Of a DNA stretch of 29,566 bases, positions 8,548-15,932 are shown one piece after another. Positions within the stretch are counted from its first letter, which is position 1, and each line of letters starts with the position of its first letter. This stretch comes from Candidatus Saccharibacteria bacterium UBA3749 (GTDB lineage: Bacteria; Patescibacteriota; Saccharimonadia; Saccharimonadales; Saccharimonadaceae). Both the position numbers and the translations under genes were made by a program. The stretch covers positions 1 to 29,566 of the forward strand of contig DFGN01000012.1 of NCBI GenBank assembly GCA_002371235.1, read 5' to 3'. The notes beneath the pieces were generated by a model. That model was not told the origin of the DNA and ran no database searches. It was given only the letters and a program-made list of their open reading frames with translations.

Positions 8548-9714
8548 ATGGATATAGTTTATATAGTTATTGGAATTGTTACGATTATTCTTCTTGTAAG
8601 TTTAATTGTACTTTTTCTTAAAAAAAGTAGCTCTAACTCTAATGATAAAGATTTTGCAGCTTTGTCTGAGCGACTAATTAGGCTTGAGGGCGAGATTAAC
8701 AAGATTAATCCGTCTATCGATCGAAATTTTCGCGAAAACCGTAAGGAAATCAGTGAGAATCTTGAACGATTGCAGAATAGCAATTCTCGTAGTATTGAAG
8801 AGCTAAGGACAGGGAACGAGAAAAAGCTTGAAGAAATGCGTGAGACAGTGGACGAGAAACTAAAAGCTTCAGTTGAAAAGAGATTCAATGAGAGCTTTAA
8901 ATCAATTTCTACGCAATTATCTCAAGTTTATCAGGGATTAGGTGAAATGAAGAACCTTGCGACTGGCGTTGGTGATTTAAAGAAAGTAATGGAAGGGGTC
9001 AAAACGCGTGGTATTTATGGTGAAGTGCAACTTGGTGCCATAGTTGATGATATTCTAAATAAATCTCAATATGAAGAGAATATTATTACGAAGAAAGGCA
9101 GTAGTGACAGGGTAGAGTTCGCTATCAAGATGCCAGGTAAAGGTGAGGAAGACATTGTTTATTTGCCAATTGACAGCAAATTCCCCGTGGAGAATTACTC
9201 AAGATTGTTATCTGCCTATGAGAACGGTGATAAAGGAGATATCGATAAGTATTCTAAGGCCTTAGCCACTGACGTAAAAGAACAAGCTAAGAAGATTTCT
9301 TCAAAGTATCTTGATCCTCCGATGACAACTGATTTTGGTATTATGTTCGTACCGACCGAATCGTTGTATGCCGAAATACTACGTATTGCTGGCTTATCGG
9401 ATGAAGTTCGACAGAAATACCATGTCTCAATTACTAGTCCTTCGACTTTGCCAGTTGCCCTGAATGGTCTCTTGATGGGTTTTAAGACTGTGGCGATTGA
9501 GAAACGTTCGGCTGAGGTCTGGCAAACGCTCGGTGCCGTGAAGACTCAGTTTGGTAAGTTTTCTGAATTACTTGATGGCGTGCAAAAAAAGTTACAAGAG
9601 TCTGCCAATAAGATTGAATCTGCTAAAACAACTTCTCGACAAATTGAAAGAAAACTCAAAAACGTTGAAGAACTGCCGGAATCTGAATCTGTAAAGATGA
9701 TTGGTGAGATATAA
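8548..9714 (+). CDS. rmuC: RmuC family DNA recombination protein
   Basis: RmuC proteins limit DNA inversions and rearrangements and have a nuclease-like core. The 388-aa protein has an N-terminal membrane anchor (residues about 3-24), a charged coiled coil (about 35-125), then the conserved core. Seen there are KTRGIYGEVQL (near 151-161), the YLPIDSKFP strand (near 207-215) and GIMFVPTES (near 267-275), all typical of the family. It ends in a second coiled coil. Length is near the lower end for the family. The mRNA appears leaderless. It is convergent with lepB, the stop codons only 9 bp apart, with no clear terminator between. Confidence 0.92.
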   Translation: MDIVYIVIGIVTIILLVSLIVLFLKKSSSNSNDKDFAALSERLIRLEGEINKINPSIDRNFRENRKEISENLERLQNSNSRSIEELRTGNEKKLEEMRETVDEKLKASVEKRFNESFKSISTQLSQVYQGLGEMKNLATGVGDLKKVMEGVKTRGIYGEVQLGAIVDDILNKSQYEENIITKKGSSDRVEFAIKMPGKGEEDIVYLPIDSKFPVENYSRLLSAYENGDKGDIDKYSKALATDVKEQAKKISSKYLDPPMTTDFGIMFVPTESLYAEILRIAGLSDEVRQKYHVSITSPSTLPVALNGLLMGFKTVAIEKRSAEVWQTLGAVKTQFGKFSELLDGVQKKLQESANKIESAKTTSRQIERKLKNVEELPESESVKMIGEI

Positions 9715-9723
9715 TTAAAGTCT

Positions 9724-10392
9724 TTAAAAAGATCGAATTTTATCAAAAGGAAATAGTCGTAATATCACTGGGCCGATAACCCGACAGTATGGAATTGTGC
9801 CGAGACCATTACGCGAATCCCATGAATTGGAACCTTCACGATTATCGCCCGACACGAAGAGTTCTCCGTTTGGTACGATTGTATCTATTTCGCCAGAAGT
9901 ATGAGCTTTTGGTCCGTCCATATCTGATTTGCGCCAGTAAGAATCATATTCGAATCCTTCTGGGTATTCTTCGTTGTAAATTGTCATTTTGCCGTCTTTT
10001 ACTACAACTCTTTCTCCTGGGAAGGCGATGACACGTTTAATTATATATTGATCACTGACGTCAGACGGAAGAGAGCATGTCATTGGGTTCTTAATGCCTT
10101 GACTCTTGTATTCTTCTACTTTTTTGCTATCTTCATTTAAAAAAACAATTACCTGACCTCGTTCTGGTATGTATTCTTGTCCAAGAAAATGTGCCCAAGT
10201 AACTGCGGCTCGATTGACGATTACTCGGTCGTTTTGATGAAGAGTGTTTTCCATGCTTCCACCGACGACATTGTAAGAACGATAGACAAAAGTGTTTAAG
10301 ACTATCGTACCGACAATTATTGCTACGATAAACGAGCCTAAACTTAGAATATCCTTTAGAAGTGGGTGTTTTTGGAAAAATGTTGGTTCCAT
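9724..10392 (-). CDS. lepB: Signal peptidase I
   Basis: Membrane-bound serine protease that removes signal peptides from secreted proteins, such as the giant surface protein in this window. The 222-aa protein has one N-terminal transmembrane helix (about 17-35), the nucleophile Ser46 in GGSMENTL, the general base Lys119 in YIIKRVIAFPGE, and the signature box GDNREGSNSWDSR near 186-198. Size fits Gram-positive-type enzymes. The ATG at 10392 has no ribosome site; TGATATAAT lies 7 bases upstream. It is divergent from the membrane-protein gene at 10471. Confidence 0.95.
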   Translation of the reverse strand: MEPTFFQKHPLLKDILSLGSFIVAIIVGTIVLNTFVYRSYNVVGGSMENTLHQNDRVIVNRAAVTWAHFLGQEYIPERGQVIVFLNEDSKKVEEYKSQGIKNPMTCSLPSDVSDQYIIKRVIAFPGERVVVKDGKMTIYNEEYPEGFEYDSYWRKSDMDGPKAHTSGEIDTIVPNGELFVSGDNREGSNSWDSRNGLGTIPYCRVIGPVILRLFPFDKIRSF

Positions 10393-10399
10393 GGCTTAT

Positions 10400-10408
10400 A
10401 TTATATCA
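10400..10408 (-). promoter_or_regulatory. Extended -10 of lepB, leaderless
   Basis: TGATATAAT on the minus strand, 7 bases before the lepB ATG. Confidence 0.6.
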
Positions 10409-10454
10409 CGGGTTTAAAAATGATTTCTGTTTTTAAGCTTATTTTTATGAAATC

Positions 10455-10463
10455 TGATATAAT
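10455..10463 (+). promoter_or_regulatory. Extended -10 of the 10471 membrane-protein gene, leaderless
   Basis: TGATATAAT, 7 bases before the ATG at 10471. This decides the start: an in-frame longer reading from 10366 would begin upstream of the promoter. Confidence 0.6.
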
Positions 10464-10470
10464 AATCTAT

Positions 10471-11253
10471 ATGGTTGATTATGTATTAGCGAGAAAGTCT
10501 CGAAATATTGCAAGCAGTTTTGTGCATGTTTTTCTAAACCTTTTACTTGGCATTGGTGCAGTTCTTATTACCGTTTTGTCGAATAGCCCTCTACTTGGAA
10601 TTTTGCTTGTCCTGGTTTCTAAGTGGCGTGTTTTTGCAGTACGATTGCGCTATATATGGTTAAATATAAAAGCAAATTTGGTTGATTTGATTGTCGGGCT
10701 TAGCGTTGTTCTTATTTCGTTTTACGCTGGTAATGATTTCTTGCCAGTTCATGTGTTGTTGGCATTATTCTATAGCGTTTGGTTAATTATCATAAAACCT
10801 TTATCCAATGATTTAGCTACTGCAGTACAGTCTGCTATCGCTGTGTTTCTTGGTACTACCGCCTGTGTCATGATGACATCTGAGCTAGATTCTATCGTTT
10901 TGATTTTGCTTGAGTTTTTGATTGGATACGCTTGCAGCCGTCACGTTTTGTCTCAATCTGAAGATAAGAATTACACATTAACCACGTTTGTTTGTGGTCT
11001 AATATTTGCTGAGATTGCTTGGCTTTGTAATTCTTGGTCTATTGTGTACACCTTTGGGTCAACTGGGATTAGAATTCCACAAGTTTCTCTAATTCTTACG
11101 ATTTTTGTCTTTGTATACAACCGAGTCAGGCAAGCTACAATTAAGTATCAGGATGATTTCAGATTTAAGCATATCCTTGCACCAGTTCTATTTGGTGGTA
11201 TTATTATAAGCATAATTGTCTTATTATTTAGTAATCCAATATTTAACATTTAA
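10471..11253 (+). CDS. Polytopic membrane protein of unknown function
   Basis: A 260-aa, strongly hydrophobic protein with about seven transmembrane helices and basic connecting loops (for example ARKSRN near 7-12 and SKWRVFAVRLR near 50-60). I recognise no family. The sequence is not rich in charged residues within helices and shows no transporter signature. The start at 10471 is set by the extended -10 seven bases upstream. It lies 12 bp before htrA on the same strand, so the two are probably cotranscribed, which hints at a role in envelope maintenance. That last point is guilt by association only. Confidence 0.75.
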   Translation: MVDYVLARKSRNIASSFVHVFLNLLLGIGAVLITVLSNSPLLGILLVLVSKWRVFAVRLRYIWLNIKANLVDLIVGLSVVLISFYAGNDFLPVHVLLALFYSVWLIIIKPLSNDLATAVQSAIAVFLGTTACVMMTSELDSIVLILLEFLIGYACSRHVLSQSEDKNYTLTTFVCGLIFAEIAWLCNSWSIVYTFGSTGIRIPQVSLILTIFVFVYNRVRQATIKYQDDFRFKHILAPVLFGGIIISIIVLLFSNPIFNI

Positions 11254-11265
11254 CGAAAGGATGAT

Positions 11266-12435
11266 ATGGAAAACAAGCCAAGCGAAAATTTTGATGAAAA
11301 GAAAGACAGTGCGTCTCAGCGATCTCTAAACAAAACCTCTATAGTGATTTCTTCTCTAGCATTAATATTTGGCGCATCTGGGGCAGTGCTGGGTTGGATG
11401 GGGTACGATAAGTCTTCAACGCCAATTACTTTTCTTGGTAGTGGACCGGACGGAAACTCTGCTAACTTCGTTGAAGGCTCTATTGCAGATATCGCGGACA
11501 GAGTATCAAAGAGTGTAGTATCTATCGTCACTTCAACTACAACCCGTAATTTCTTCGGCCAGGATTACTCGTCTTCTGCCGCTGGTACTGGCATCATCGC
11601 CACGGCTGATGGTTATATTCTGACGAATAAACATGTAATTAACGGTGCTACTAAGGTGACAGTTATTCTTGATGACGGTACTACTTATGAAGATGTGAGT
11701 GTTGTGGCCGTTGATCCGCTTGATGATATAGCTTATCTTAAAATTAAAGATGTTTCAGATTTGACCCCTGCGACGCTTGGTGATTCTAAAACTATAAAAG
11801 TTGGTCAACAAGTAATTGCGATTGGTAATGCACTTGGCGAATTTCAAAATACTGTTACATCTGGGATTATTTCTGGGACTGGTCGTTCCGTGACGGCTTC
11901 TGATGGCTCTGGTTATAATGTTGAGACTCTTACCGATATGATTCAGACTGATGCGGCTATTAATTCTGGAAATTCGGGCGGTCCATTGGTAAACGCTGCT
12001 GGTGAAGTGATTGGTGTCAATACTGCAACTTCCTCGGCTGCCGAGAATATGGGCTTCGCTATCCCTATTTCATCTACGAAGGGTATGTTAACTCAGTTGA
12101 TTGATTCGGGTAAGGCCGAGCGTGCATATTTAGGAGTGTATACTGTGCAAATTACTCCAGAGGTTGCTAAGTCTTATAATCTACCGGTTTCATCTGGTGA
12201 ATATCTATACAGCCCATCTTCTTATTCGGCCATCATGAATGATTCTCCTGCTGCTAAGGCTGGACTTCATGATAAGGATATTATCACTGCCGTGAATGGC
12301 GTAAAGATTGGCACTGCTGGAACTGTATCTGATTTAATCGGCGAATATAAGCCAGGTGACACCGTTCAGCTAACCGTAATTCGCGAAGGTGGTGAAATTG
12401 CGGTTAATGTTACGCTAGGTGGTTATAAAAATTAG
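11266..12435 (+). CDS. HtrA/DegP-like trypsin-type serine protease with PDZ domain
   Basis: Envelope quality-control protease that degrades misfolded exported proteins. In the 389-aa protein a charged cytoplasmic N terminus precedes one membrane anchor (about 25-46). The trypsin-like domain (about 70-275) has the triad His123 (TNKHVI), Asp154 (DPLDDIAYL) and Ser237 (GNSGGPL). One PDZ domain (about 285-385) contains the SPAAKAGL...DIITAVNG signature. The length fits the membrane-anchored, single-PDZ HtrA class. GAAAGGAT before the ATG is a plausible ribosome site. It follows the unknown membrane protein and is convergent with prmC (1-bp gap). Confidence 0.95.
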   Translation: MENKPSENFDEKKDSASQRSLNKTSIVISSLALIFGASGAVLGWMGYDKSSTPITFLGSGPDGNSANFVEGSIADIADRVSKSVVSIVTSTTTRNFFGQDYSSSAAGTGIIATADGYILTNKHVINGATKVTVILDDGTTYEDVSVVAVDPLDDIAYLKIKDVSDLTPATLGDSKTIKVGQQVIAIGNALGEFQNTVTSGIISGTGRSVTASDGSGYNVETLTDMIQTDAAINSGNSGGPLVNAAGEVIGVNTATSSAAENMGFAIPISSTKGMLTQLIDSGKAERAYLGVYTVQITPEVAKSYNLPVSSGEYLYSPSSYSAIMNDSPAAKAGLHDKDIITAVNGVKIGTAGTVSDLIGEYKPGDTVQLTVIREGGEIAVNVTLGGYKN

Positions 12436-12436
12436 T

Positions 12437-13204
12437 TTATTTTGATTCTTGATATTTGAATCCTAGGATGTAACCTGTTCTATTGATTATTTCGTAGTTG
12501 TTTATTTTTGCGTGTTTTACAACTGCTTCGTGTTGACACGGGTCTGATTCAAGAAATAAATATTGTACCATTCGGTTGCTTGACTGTATTATGAGCTCCT
12601 TAATTAGAGCTAAACCACATTCGTCGGCATATAGAGCCATGCTGGGCTCATAGCCAAGCGACTCTTTATCGAGCCACTCCCAATTCTTATCGACATATGG
12701 AAGATTTGCTGTTATGATATCAGGCGTAAACTTGACATCATCAAGTAGATATGATATAATAGTATGTATAGGAGCGCTAAGTTTTTTAGCGTTTTTTTGT
12801 GCTATTTTAAGGGCTTTTGCTGAGACATCTGAGGCATATATGGTTGCATCGGGAAGCTCCTTTTTTAGCGTAATAGCGATACAGCCCGAGCCAGTGCCAA
12901 CATCGAGTATTGTCGGTTGATCTGGTAGTTGTTTGCGGTTTGGTTTGATTCCTGGGAGAATTGATTTTCCAGCAAGGCTTAGGACCATGTCTACGAGTTG
13001 TTCTGTTTCCGGGCGAGGAATCAACACGTCGGGCGTGACGATAAACTCACGACCATAGAAATCTTGGACGCCATTAATGTAAGCCTTAGGTGGATTCTCT
13101 TGGATTTTGTTCTTTGTTGGATTTTTCCTAACGTGAGTGGTTTGGGAATGCTTGCCAAACCTTTTATCCACCTGTGTCTTGTTATGCTTGGAGCTCGCGT
13201 TCAT
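12437..13204 (-). CDS. prmC: Peptide chain release factor N5-glutamine methyltransferase (PrmC/HemK), short N terminus
   Basis: SAM-dependent enzyme that methylates the Gln of the release-factor GGQ motif; prfA lies just upstream on the same strand, the usual pairing. The conserved GREFxVTPDVLIPRPETE motif begins near residue 50 of this call, whereas in typical PrmC it comes after an N-terminal helical domain of about 100 residues. The first 45 residues here are short, basic and low in complexity. The SAM site DVGTGSGCIAI is intact. The catalytic (D/N)PPY motif reads ANLPY. Start is uncertain: ATG 13204 overlaps the end of prfA by about 23 bp; an in-frame ATG at 13231 is also possible. Neither has a strong ribosome site. 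Confidence 0.88.
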   Translation of the reverse strand: MNASSKHNKTQVDKRFGKHSQTTHVRKNPTKNKIQENPPKAYINGVQDFYGREFIVTPDVLIPRPETEQLVDMVLSLAGKSILPGIKPNRKQLPDQPTILDVGTGSGCIAITLKKELPDATIYASDVSAKALKIAQKNAKKLSAPIHTIISYLLDDVKFTPDIITANLPYVDKNWEWLDKESLGYEPSMALYADECGLALIKELIIQSSNRMVQYLFLESDPCQHEAVVKHAKINNYEIINRTGYILGFKYQESK

Positions 13205-14219
13205 GCTTTGTAAGCTCGTGAATGATATCATCTATGTCGCCATCCATTACGGCAGGAATATTTGAACGTGAATAATGAATGCGGTGATCGGTGACGCGAT
13301 CCTGGGGAAAATTGTAAGTGCGAATTTTTTCTGAACGGTCGCCAGTACCGATGAGGGATTTGCGTGCTTCAGATGCTGATTTCATTTCTTCTTCTTTTTT
13401 CTTTTCAAGAAGGCGGGAGCGGAGAATATTCATGGCTTTAATACGATTCTGTTGCTGTGATCGTTCATCCTGCATTGCGACCATGATGCCGGTAGGGAGA
13501 TGTGTGATACGAACGGCTGAATCTGTAGTATTAACACCTTGGCCGCCATGGCCGCCGGAGCGATAAATGTCAATGCGCAAATCTTCGGGGTTAATCTCTA
13601 GATCTGTCTCGTCTGCTTCTGGCAATACTGCCACAGTCGCCGTTGAAGTATGGATGCGACCCTGTGACTCTGTGACTGGTACTCTTTGAACACGGTGGAC
13701 GCCACCTTCAAATTTTAGTTGGCCATAGGCGTTATCGCCAGTAATTTTAAAAATTACTTCTTTCATACCGCCAGCTTCGTTTTGGTTTTCAGAGATGAGC
13801 TCCGTGCGGAGATTGTGTGATTCGGCATATTTAATATACATACGGTATAGCTCTCCAGCAAATAGGGAAGCTTCATCACCGCCGGCACCTGCACGAATTT
13901 CGAGAATTGCCGGTTTATCGTCGGCTGGGTCTCGTGGAATCAAGAGTTCCTCTAGCTTAGATTCTAGAGCTGGAAGTTCGTTTTTAATTGCTTTAATATC
14001 TTCTTTGGCTATTTCGCCAAGTTCAGGATCCTCGGCAAGTGATTCGGCCTCTTCGAGGTTTTGCTTTTTCTGGTTTATCAAGTCGTATAATTCAATTATT
14101 TCGCGGAGGACGGTGGCTCGTTTTGCTTTGGTGGCAAAATTTGGATCTGAGAAAGCATTTGGCTCGGCCAAAAATGATTCAATATCTGTAAGCTCTTGTT
14201 TTAAATTCTCGATATTCAT
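13182..14219 (-). CDS. prfA: Peptide chain release factor 1
   Basis: Recognises UAA/UAG stop codons and triggers peptide release. The 345-aa protein carries the GGQ motif (225-227, within SGGHGGQGVN) and the codon-recognition PxT tripeptide (RVPVTESQGR, 181-183), which marks RF1 rather than RF2. The RAGAGGDEA segment is typical. The mRNA looks leaderless: TGTTATAAT sits 6 bases before the ATG. That -10 overlaps the -10 of the divergent tRNA-Val gene. It is followed by overlapping prmC. UGA is used as a stop in this window (for example gpsA and the helicase), so an RF2 gene should exist elsewhere. Confidence 0.97.
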   Translation of the reverse strand: MNIENLKQELTDIESFLAEPNAFSDPNFATKAKRATVLREIIELYDLINQKKQNLEEAESLAEDPELGEIAKEDIKAIKNELPALESKLEELLIPRDPADDKPAILEIRAGAGGDEASLFAGELYRMYIKYAESHNLRTELISENQNEAGGMKEVIFKITGDNAYGQLKFEGGVHRVQRVPVTESQGRIHTSTATVAVLPEADETDLEINPEDLRIDIYRSGGHGGQGVNTTDSAVRITHLPTGIMVAMQDERSQQQNRIKAMNILRSRLLEKKKEEEMKSASEARKSLIGTGDRSEKIRTYNFPQDRVTDHRIHYSRSNIPAVMDGDIDDIIHELTKHERELQA

Positions 14220-14234
14220 GATATAATTATAACA
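14219..14234. promoter_or_regulatory. Overlapping divergent extended -10 elements: tRNA-Val (+) and prfA (-)
   Basis: Plus strand TGATATAAT occupies 14219-14227. Minus strand TGTTATAAT occupies 14234-14226. The two -10 hexamers share bases 14226-14227, and the plus element begins inside the prfA start codon (14217-14219). Confidence 0.6.
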
Positions 14235-14241
14235 TGTTTTT

Positions 14242-14318
14242 GGATCTTTAGCTCAGTTGGCTAGAGCGTACGATTCACATTCGTAAGGTCACTGGTTCGA
14301 GCCCAGTAAGATCCACCA
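14242..14318 (+). tRNA. tRNA-Val(CAC)
   Basis: A 77-nt cloverleaf: acceptor GGATCTT/AAGATCC, D-arm GCTCAGTTGGCTAGAGC, anticodon stem TACGA/TCGTA with loop TTCACAT (anticodon CAC), T-arm CTGGTTCGAGCCCAG, discriminator A and encoded CCA. The last 18 bases are repeated exactly at 14483-14500. Confidence 0.93.
14301..14318 (+). repeat. Direct repeat copy 1, att-like, inside the tRNA-Val 3' end
   Basis: GCCCAGTAAGATCCACCA, identical to 14483-14500. Duplicated tRNA 3' ends are the usual mark of integration at a tRNA. Confidence 0.75.
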
Positions 14319-14358
14319 GCAAATAAAGAAAGAGCCACAGGCTCTTTATTTATTTGCT
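14319..14358 (+). terminator. Long hairpin directly after tRNA-Val
   Basis: GCAAATAAAGAAAGAGCC, loop ACA, then GGCTCTTTATTTATTTGC: an 18-bp stem with one mismatch. The pairing can extend further, because GCCCAGTA (14301-14308) is complementary to TACTGGGC (14365-14372). It is probably the tRNA terminator or part of the hairpin element that follows. Confidence 0.6.
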
Positions 14359-14364
14359 GCTAGC

Positions 14365-14490
14365 TACTGGGCGAGAACCGTAGGTTCGAACGCGGTAGGA
14401 GCCGAGCAGTAATCCAAAGCTTGCTTTGGATTACTAGAGGCGACGCCCCGCGGGAATGTTTTCGCTTTAGCGAAAACATGACGCCCAGTA
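14365..14490. repeat. Hairpin-rich element bounded by TACTGGGCG / CGCCCAGTA
   Basis: A 126-bp segment lies between 9-bp inverted ends. Inside are two near-perfect palindromes: TAATCCAAAGC-TT-GCTTTGGATTA (14410-14433) and ATGTTTTCGCT-TT-AGCGAAAACAT (14456-14479), separated by GC-rich DNA. GTTCGAAC occurs at 14384-14391. No plausible gene is present. It resembles REP/palindromic interspersed repeats in style; family unknown. Confidence 0.6.
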
Positions 14491-14500
14491 AGATCCACCA
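14483..14500 (+). repeat. Direct repeat copy 2 of the tRNA-Val 3' end
   Basis: Exact 18-bp copy of the tRNA tail including CCA, with no tRNA body in front of it. Confidence 0.75.
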
Positions 14501-14539
14501 TGATTGTAATGGATTTATCGTAAAGTCTTTTAATATTAG

Positions 14540-14564
14540 CTGGTGTAAATGCACCAGTTTTTTT
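14540..14564 (+). terminator. Intrinsic terminator
   Basis: CTGGTGT-AAAT-GCACCAG followed by seven T. There is no gene directly upstream, so it presumably ends read-through from tRNA-Val. Confidence 0.7.
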
Positions 14565-14630
14565 AAGTTGGAAAAACAATGTCGAGGCTTCGACAGTTAG
14601 GTAACTAGGTCCTTTAGCAATTATTGATAG

Positions 14631-14692
14631 ATTCTAGGATGTTATTTTTTAGCCTCCGTAAGGCAATCTGCATTTTGATAACATCTTAGAAT
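14631..14692. other. 62-nt structured inverted repeat next to the IS
   Basis: ATTCTAGGATGTTAT (14631-14645) pairs with ATAACATCTTAGAAT (14678-14692), 14 of 15 Watson-Crick plus one G-U. An inner hairpin GCCT/AGGC lies at 14652-14664. It may be a small RNA, a terminator or a remnant of a mobile element. Confidence 0.5.
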
Positions 14693-14757
14693 GTGCAAAG
14701 AATTGCAGGTTAAATAGACAAATTGTGTTGTTGGTAGTGCTTAAATAGAACCACAAG

Positions 14758-14796
14758 AAAAAGGACCACAGCTCCTAAAAGCAAGTGGTCCTTTTT
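14758..14796 (+). terminator. Hairpin shielding the transposase gene
   Basis: AAAAAGGACCAC / GTGGTCCTTTTT, 12-bp stem with a 15-nt loop, inside the IS upstream of the transposase start. Such structures commonly reduce transcription entering from outside an IS. Confidence 0.7.
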
Positions 14797-14841
14797 CGTG
14801 CTATTCTTGTAATTGAAACTAATACAACAAGGAGATAGCAC

Positions 14842-15783
14842 ATGAACAGTAAACACTGTCCACACTGTAATTGTAGCACAGGAATAGTAAAAATAGGGAC
14901 AACCAGCGCTGGGAGGCAAAGATATAGATGCAAGAAATGCAATAGAACATGGGTTTCAAAATCGCATGCACAGGTTTTAGCAAAGAGTATCTGGAACGAT
15001 TTAGTTTTTCGTAATATGAATTATAACGAACTTGCAAATAAATATAAGATGAGTGAACGAAATATACGACGAAAACTAGATCTTTACACGGCACCAAATA
15101 TTATTCCAACACCAGCAGATGTTATTGCTATGGATGTAACATATTTTGGACGCTTATGGGGCATCCTGACGGTTATAAACATACACAGCGGAAAGACATT
15201 GTATTGTGAGCCAACGAGTGGCTATGAAACAGTATGGGATTATGAAAGAGCTATTAAGTATTTACGTAAACATGGAGTATACCCAAAAGCAGCGGTTATA
15301 GATGGTAAAAAAGGAGTAAAAAATATGTTGGAAGAGTATGGCATAGAGGTACAGTTTTGCCAATTCCATCAATTAAAAATAATCACACAATGCTTGACTA
15401 GAAAGCCAGTATTATTACCCAATATTGAATTGAGAAATATAGCTCTAATACTTGCTCATATAGATAAAAAGAGTTTTGTGTCTATGGTGTATGGATGGAA
15501 ATTACGAAATGAAATCTGGTTACAAGAAAGAAGCCGTACCGAGGATGGTAAATGGGGGTATACTCACAGGCTAACAAGGCGGGCTATTAATAGTTTGATT
15601 ATGAATCTTCCTTATCTTTTTACATATCAAGAGAGTCTAGAACTAAACATACCAAATACCAACAACCAAATAGAAGGTTTGCACAGTGAACTAAAACGAC
15701 GACTAAATAACCATCGTGGGCTTAAAAAGAACCAAAAAATTCAGTTCGCACGAATTTTCTTCTCTGGAAGAACAGAGGTATAA
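14842..15783 (+). CDS. IS256-family-like transposase, variant zinc-binding type
   Basis: The 313-aa DDE transposase begins with an InsA-like zinc ribbon (CPHC at 6-9, CKKC at 30-33), then a helix-turn-helix-like stretch (near 60-80: NMNYNELANKYKMSERNIRRK). The catalytic core has Asp98 (AMDVTYF), Asp154 (AVIDGKKG), the CQFHQ motif (173-177) and Glu278 (NNQIEGLHSELK). The order and spacing fit the MULE/IS256 type of RNase-H fold. AAGGAG (14829-14834) precedes the ATG. The reading frame is intact, so the element may still be active. Naming follows domain pattern; ISL3- or IS1595-like alternatives are less likely because of the C..H motif between the second Asp and the Glu. Confidence 0.85.
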   Translation: MNSKHCPHCNCSTGIVKIGTTSAGRQRYRCKKCNRTWVSKSHAQVLAKSIWNDLVFRNMNYNELANKYKMSERNIRRKLDLYTAPNIIPTPADVIAMDVTYFGRLWGILTVINIHSGKTLYCEPTSGYETVWDYERAIKYLRKHGVYPKAAVIDGKKGVKNMLEEYGIEVQFCQFHQLKIITQCLTRKPVLLPNIELRNIALILAHIDKKSFVSMVYGWKLRNEIWLQERSRTEDGKWGYTHRLTRRAINSLIMNLPYLFTYQESLELNIPNTNNQIEGLHSELKRRLNNHRGLKKNQKIQFARIFFSGRTEV

Positions 15784-15820
15784 ATACACACAAAATGTCT
15801 ATTAACTCGTGTTTTACCTA

Positions 15821-15849
15821 TTGACTATTATTAATTTTTATTGTATAAA
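15821..15849 (+). promoter_or_regulatory. Promoter of the small gene at 15933
   Basis: TTGACT (15821-15826), 17-bp spacer, TATAAA (15844-15849). A leader of about 77 nt follows, with hairpin CCGATAC-GTAA-GTTTCGG (15888-15905) and the ribosome site GAAAGGGGG (about 15917-15925). It lies just outside the right end of the IS. Confidence 0.6.
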
Positions 15850-15932
15850 TTTGTTACTGTCACAATAGTGGGGCGGTGAGATTGTCCCGATACGTAAGTT
15901 TCGGTTGCACTTTTTAGAAAGGGGGTATTCCT

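Larger units (their letters stand above)
14713..15803 (+). mobile_element. Insertion sequence, IS256-type with zinc-ribbon transposase
   Basis: About 1.09 kb with imperfect terminal inverted repeats. The left end AATAGACAAATTGTGT (14713-14728) and the complement of the right end (15788-15803) match at 14 of 16 positions. One intact transposase gene fills the element. Between the left end and the gene is a strong hairpin. No target-site duplication could be found next to these ends, so the outer limits may be off by a few bases or the flanks have changed. Confidence 0.75.

Noticed and set aside
10366..10470. N-terminal extension of the membrane protein
   Set aside because: It overlaps lepB and lies upstream of the TGATATAAT promoter; hydrophobic character begins after 10471.
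12740..12770. TATAAT-like sequence (GATATGATATAATAG) on the plus strand
   Set aside because: It lies inside the conserved prmC coding region on the other strand and no gene follows.
14364..14579. Two minus-strand open frames of 64-71 codons
   Set aside because: They run through the tRNA-tail repeat and palindromes, have no ribosome site, and code for sequence dictated by inverted repeats.
14704..15812. 8-9 bp target-site duplication around the IS
   Set aside because: Bases next to the proposed ends (GCAGGTTA and AACTCGTG) do not match, and shifting the ends by a few bases did not help.
15850..15932. Riboswitch in the leader of the small gene at 15933
   Set aside because: The leader folds into a small hairpin but matches no riboswitch class I recognise; too short for most.
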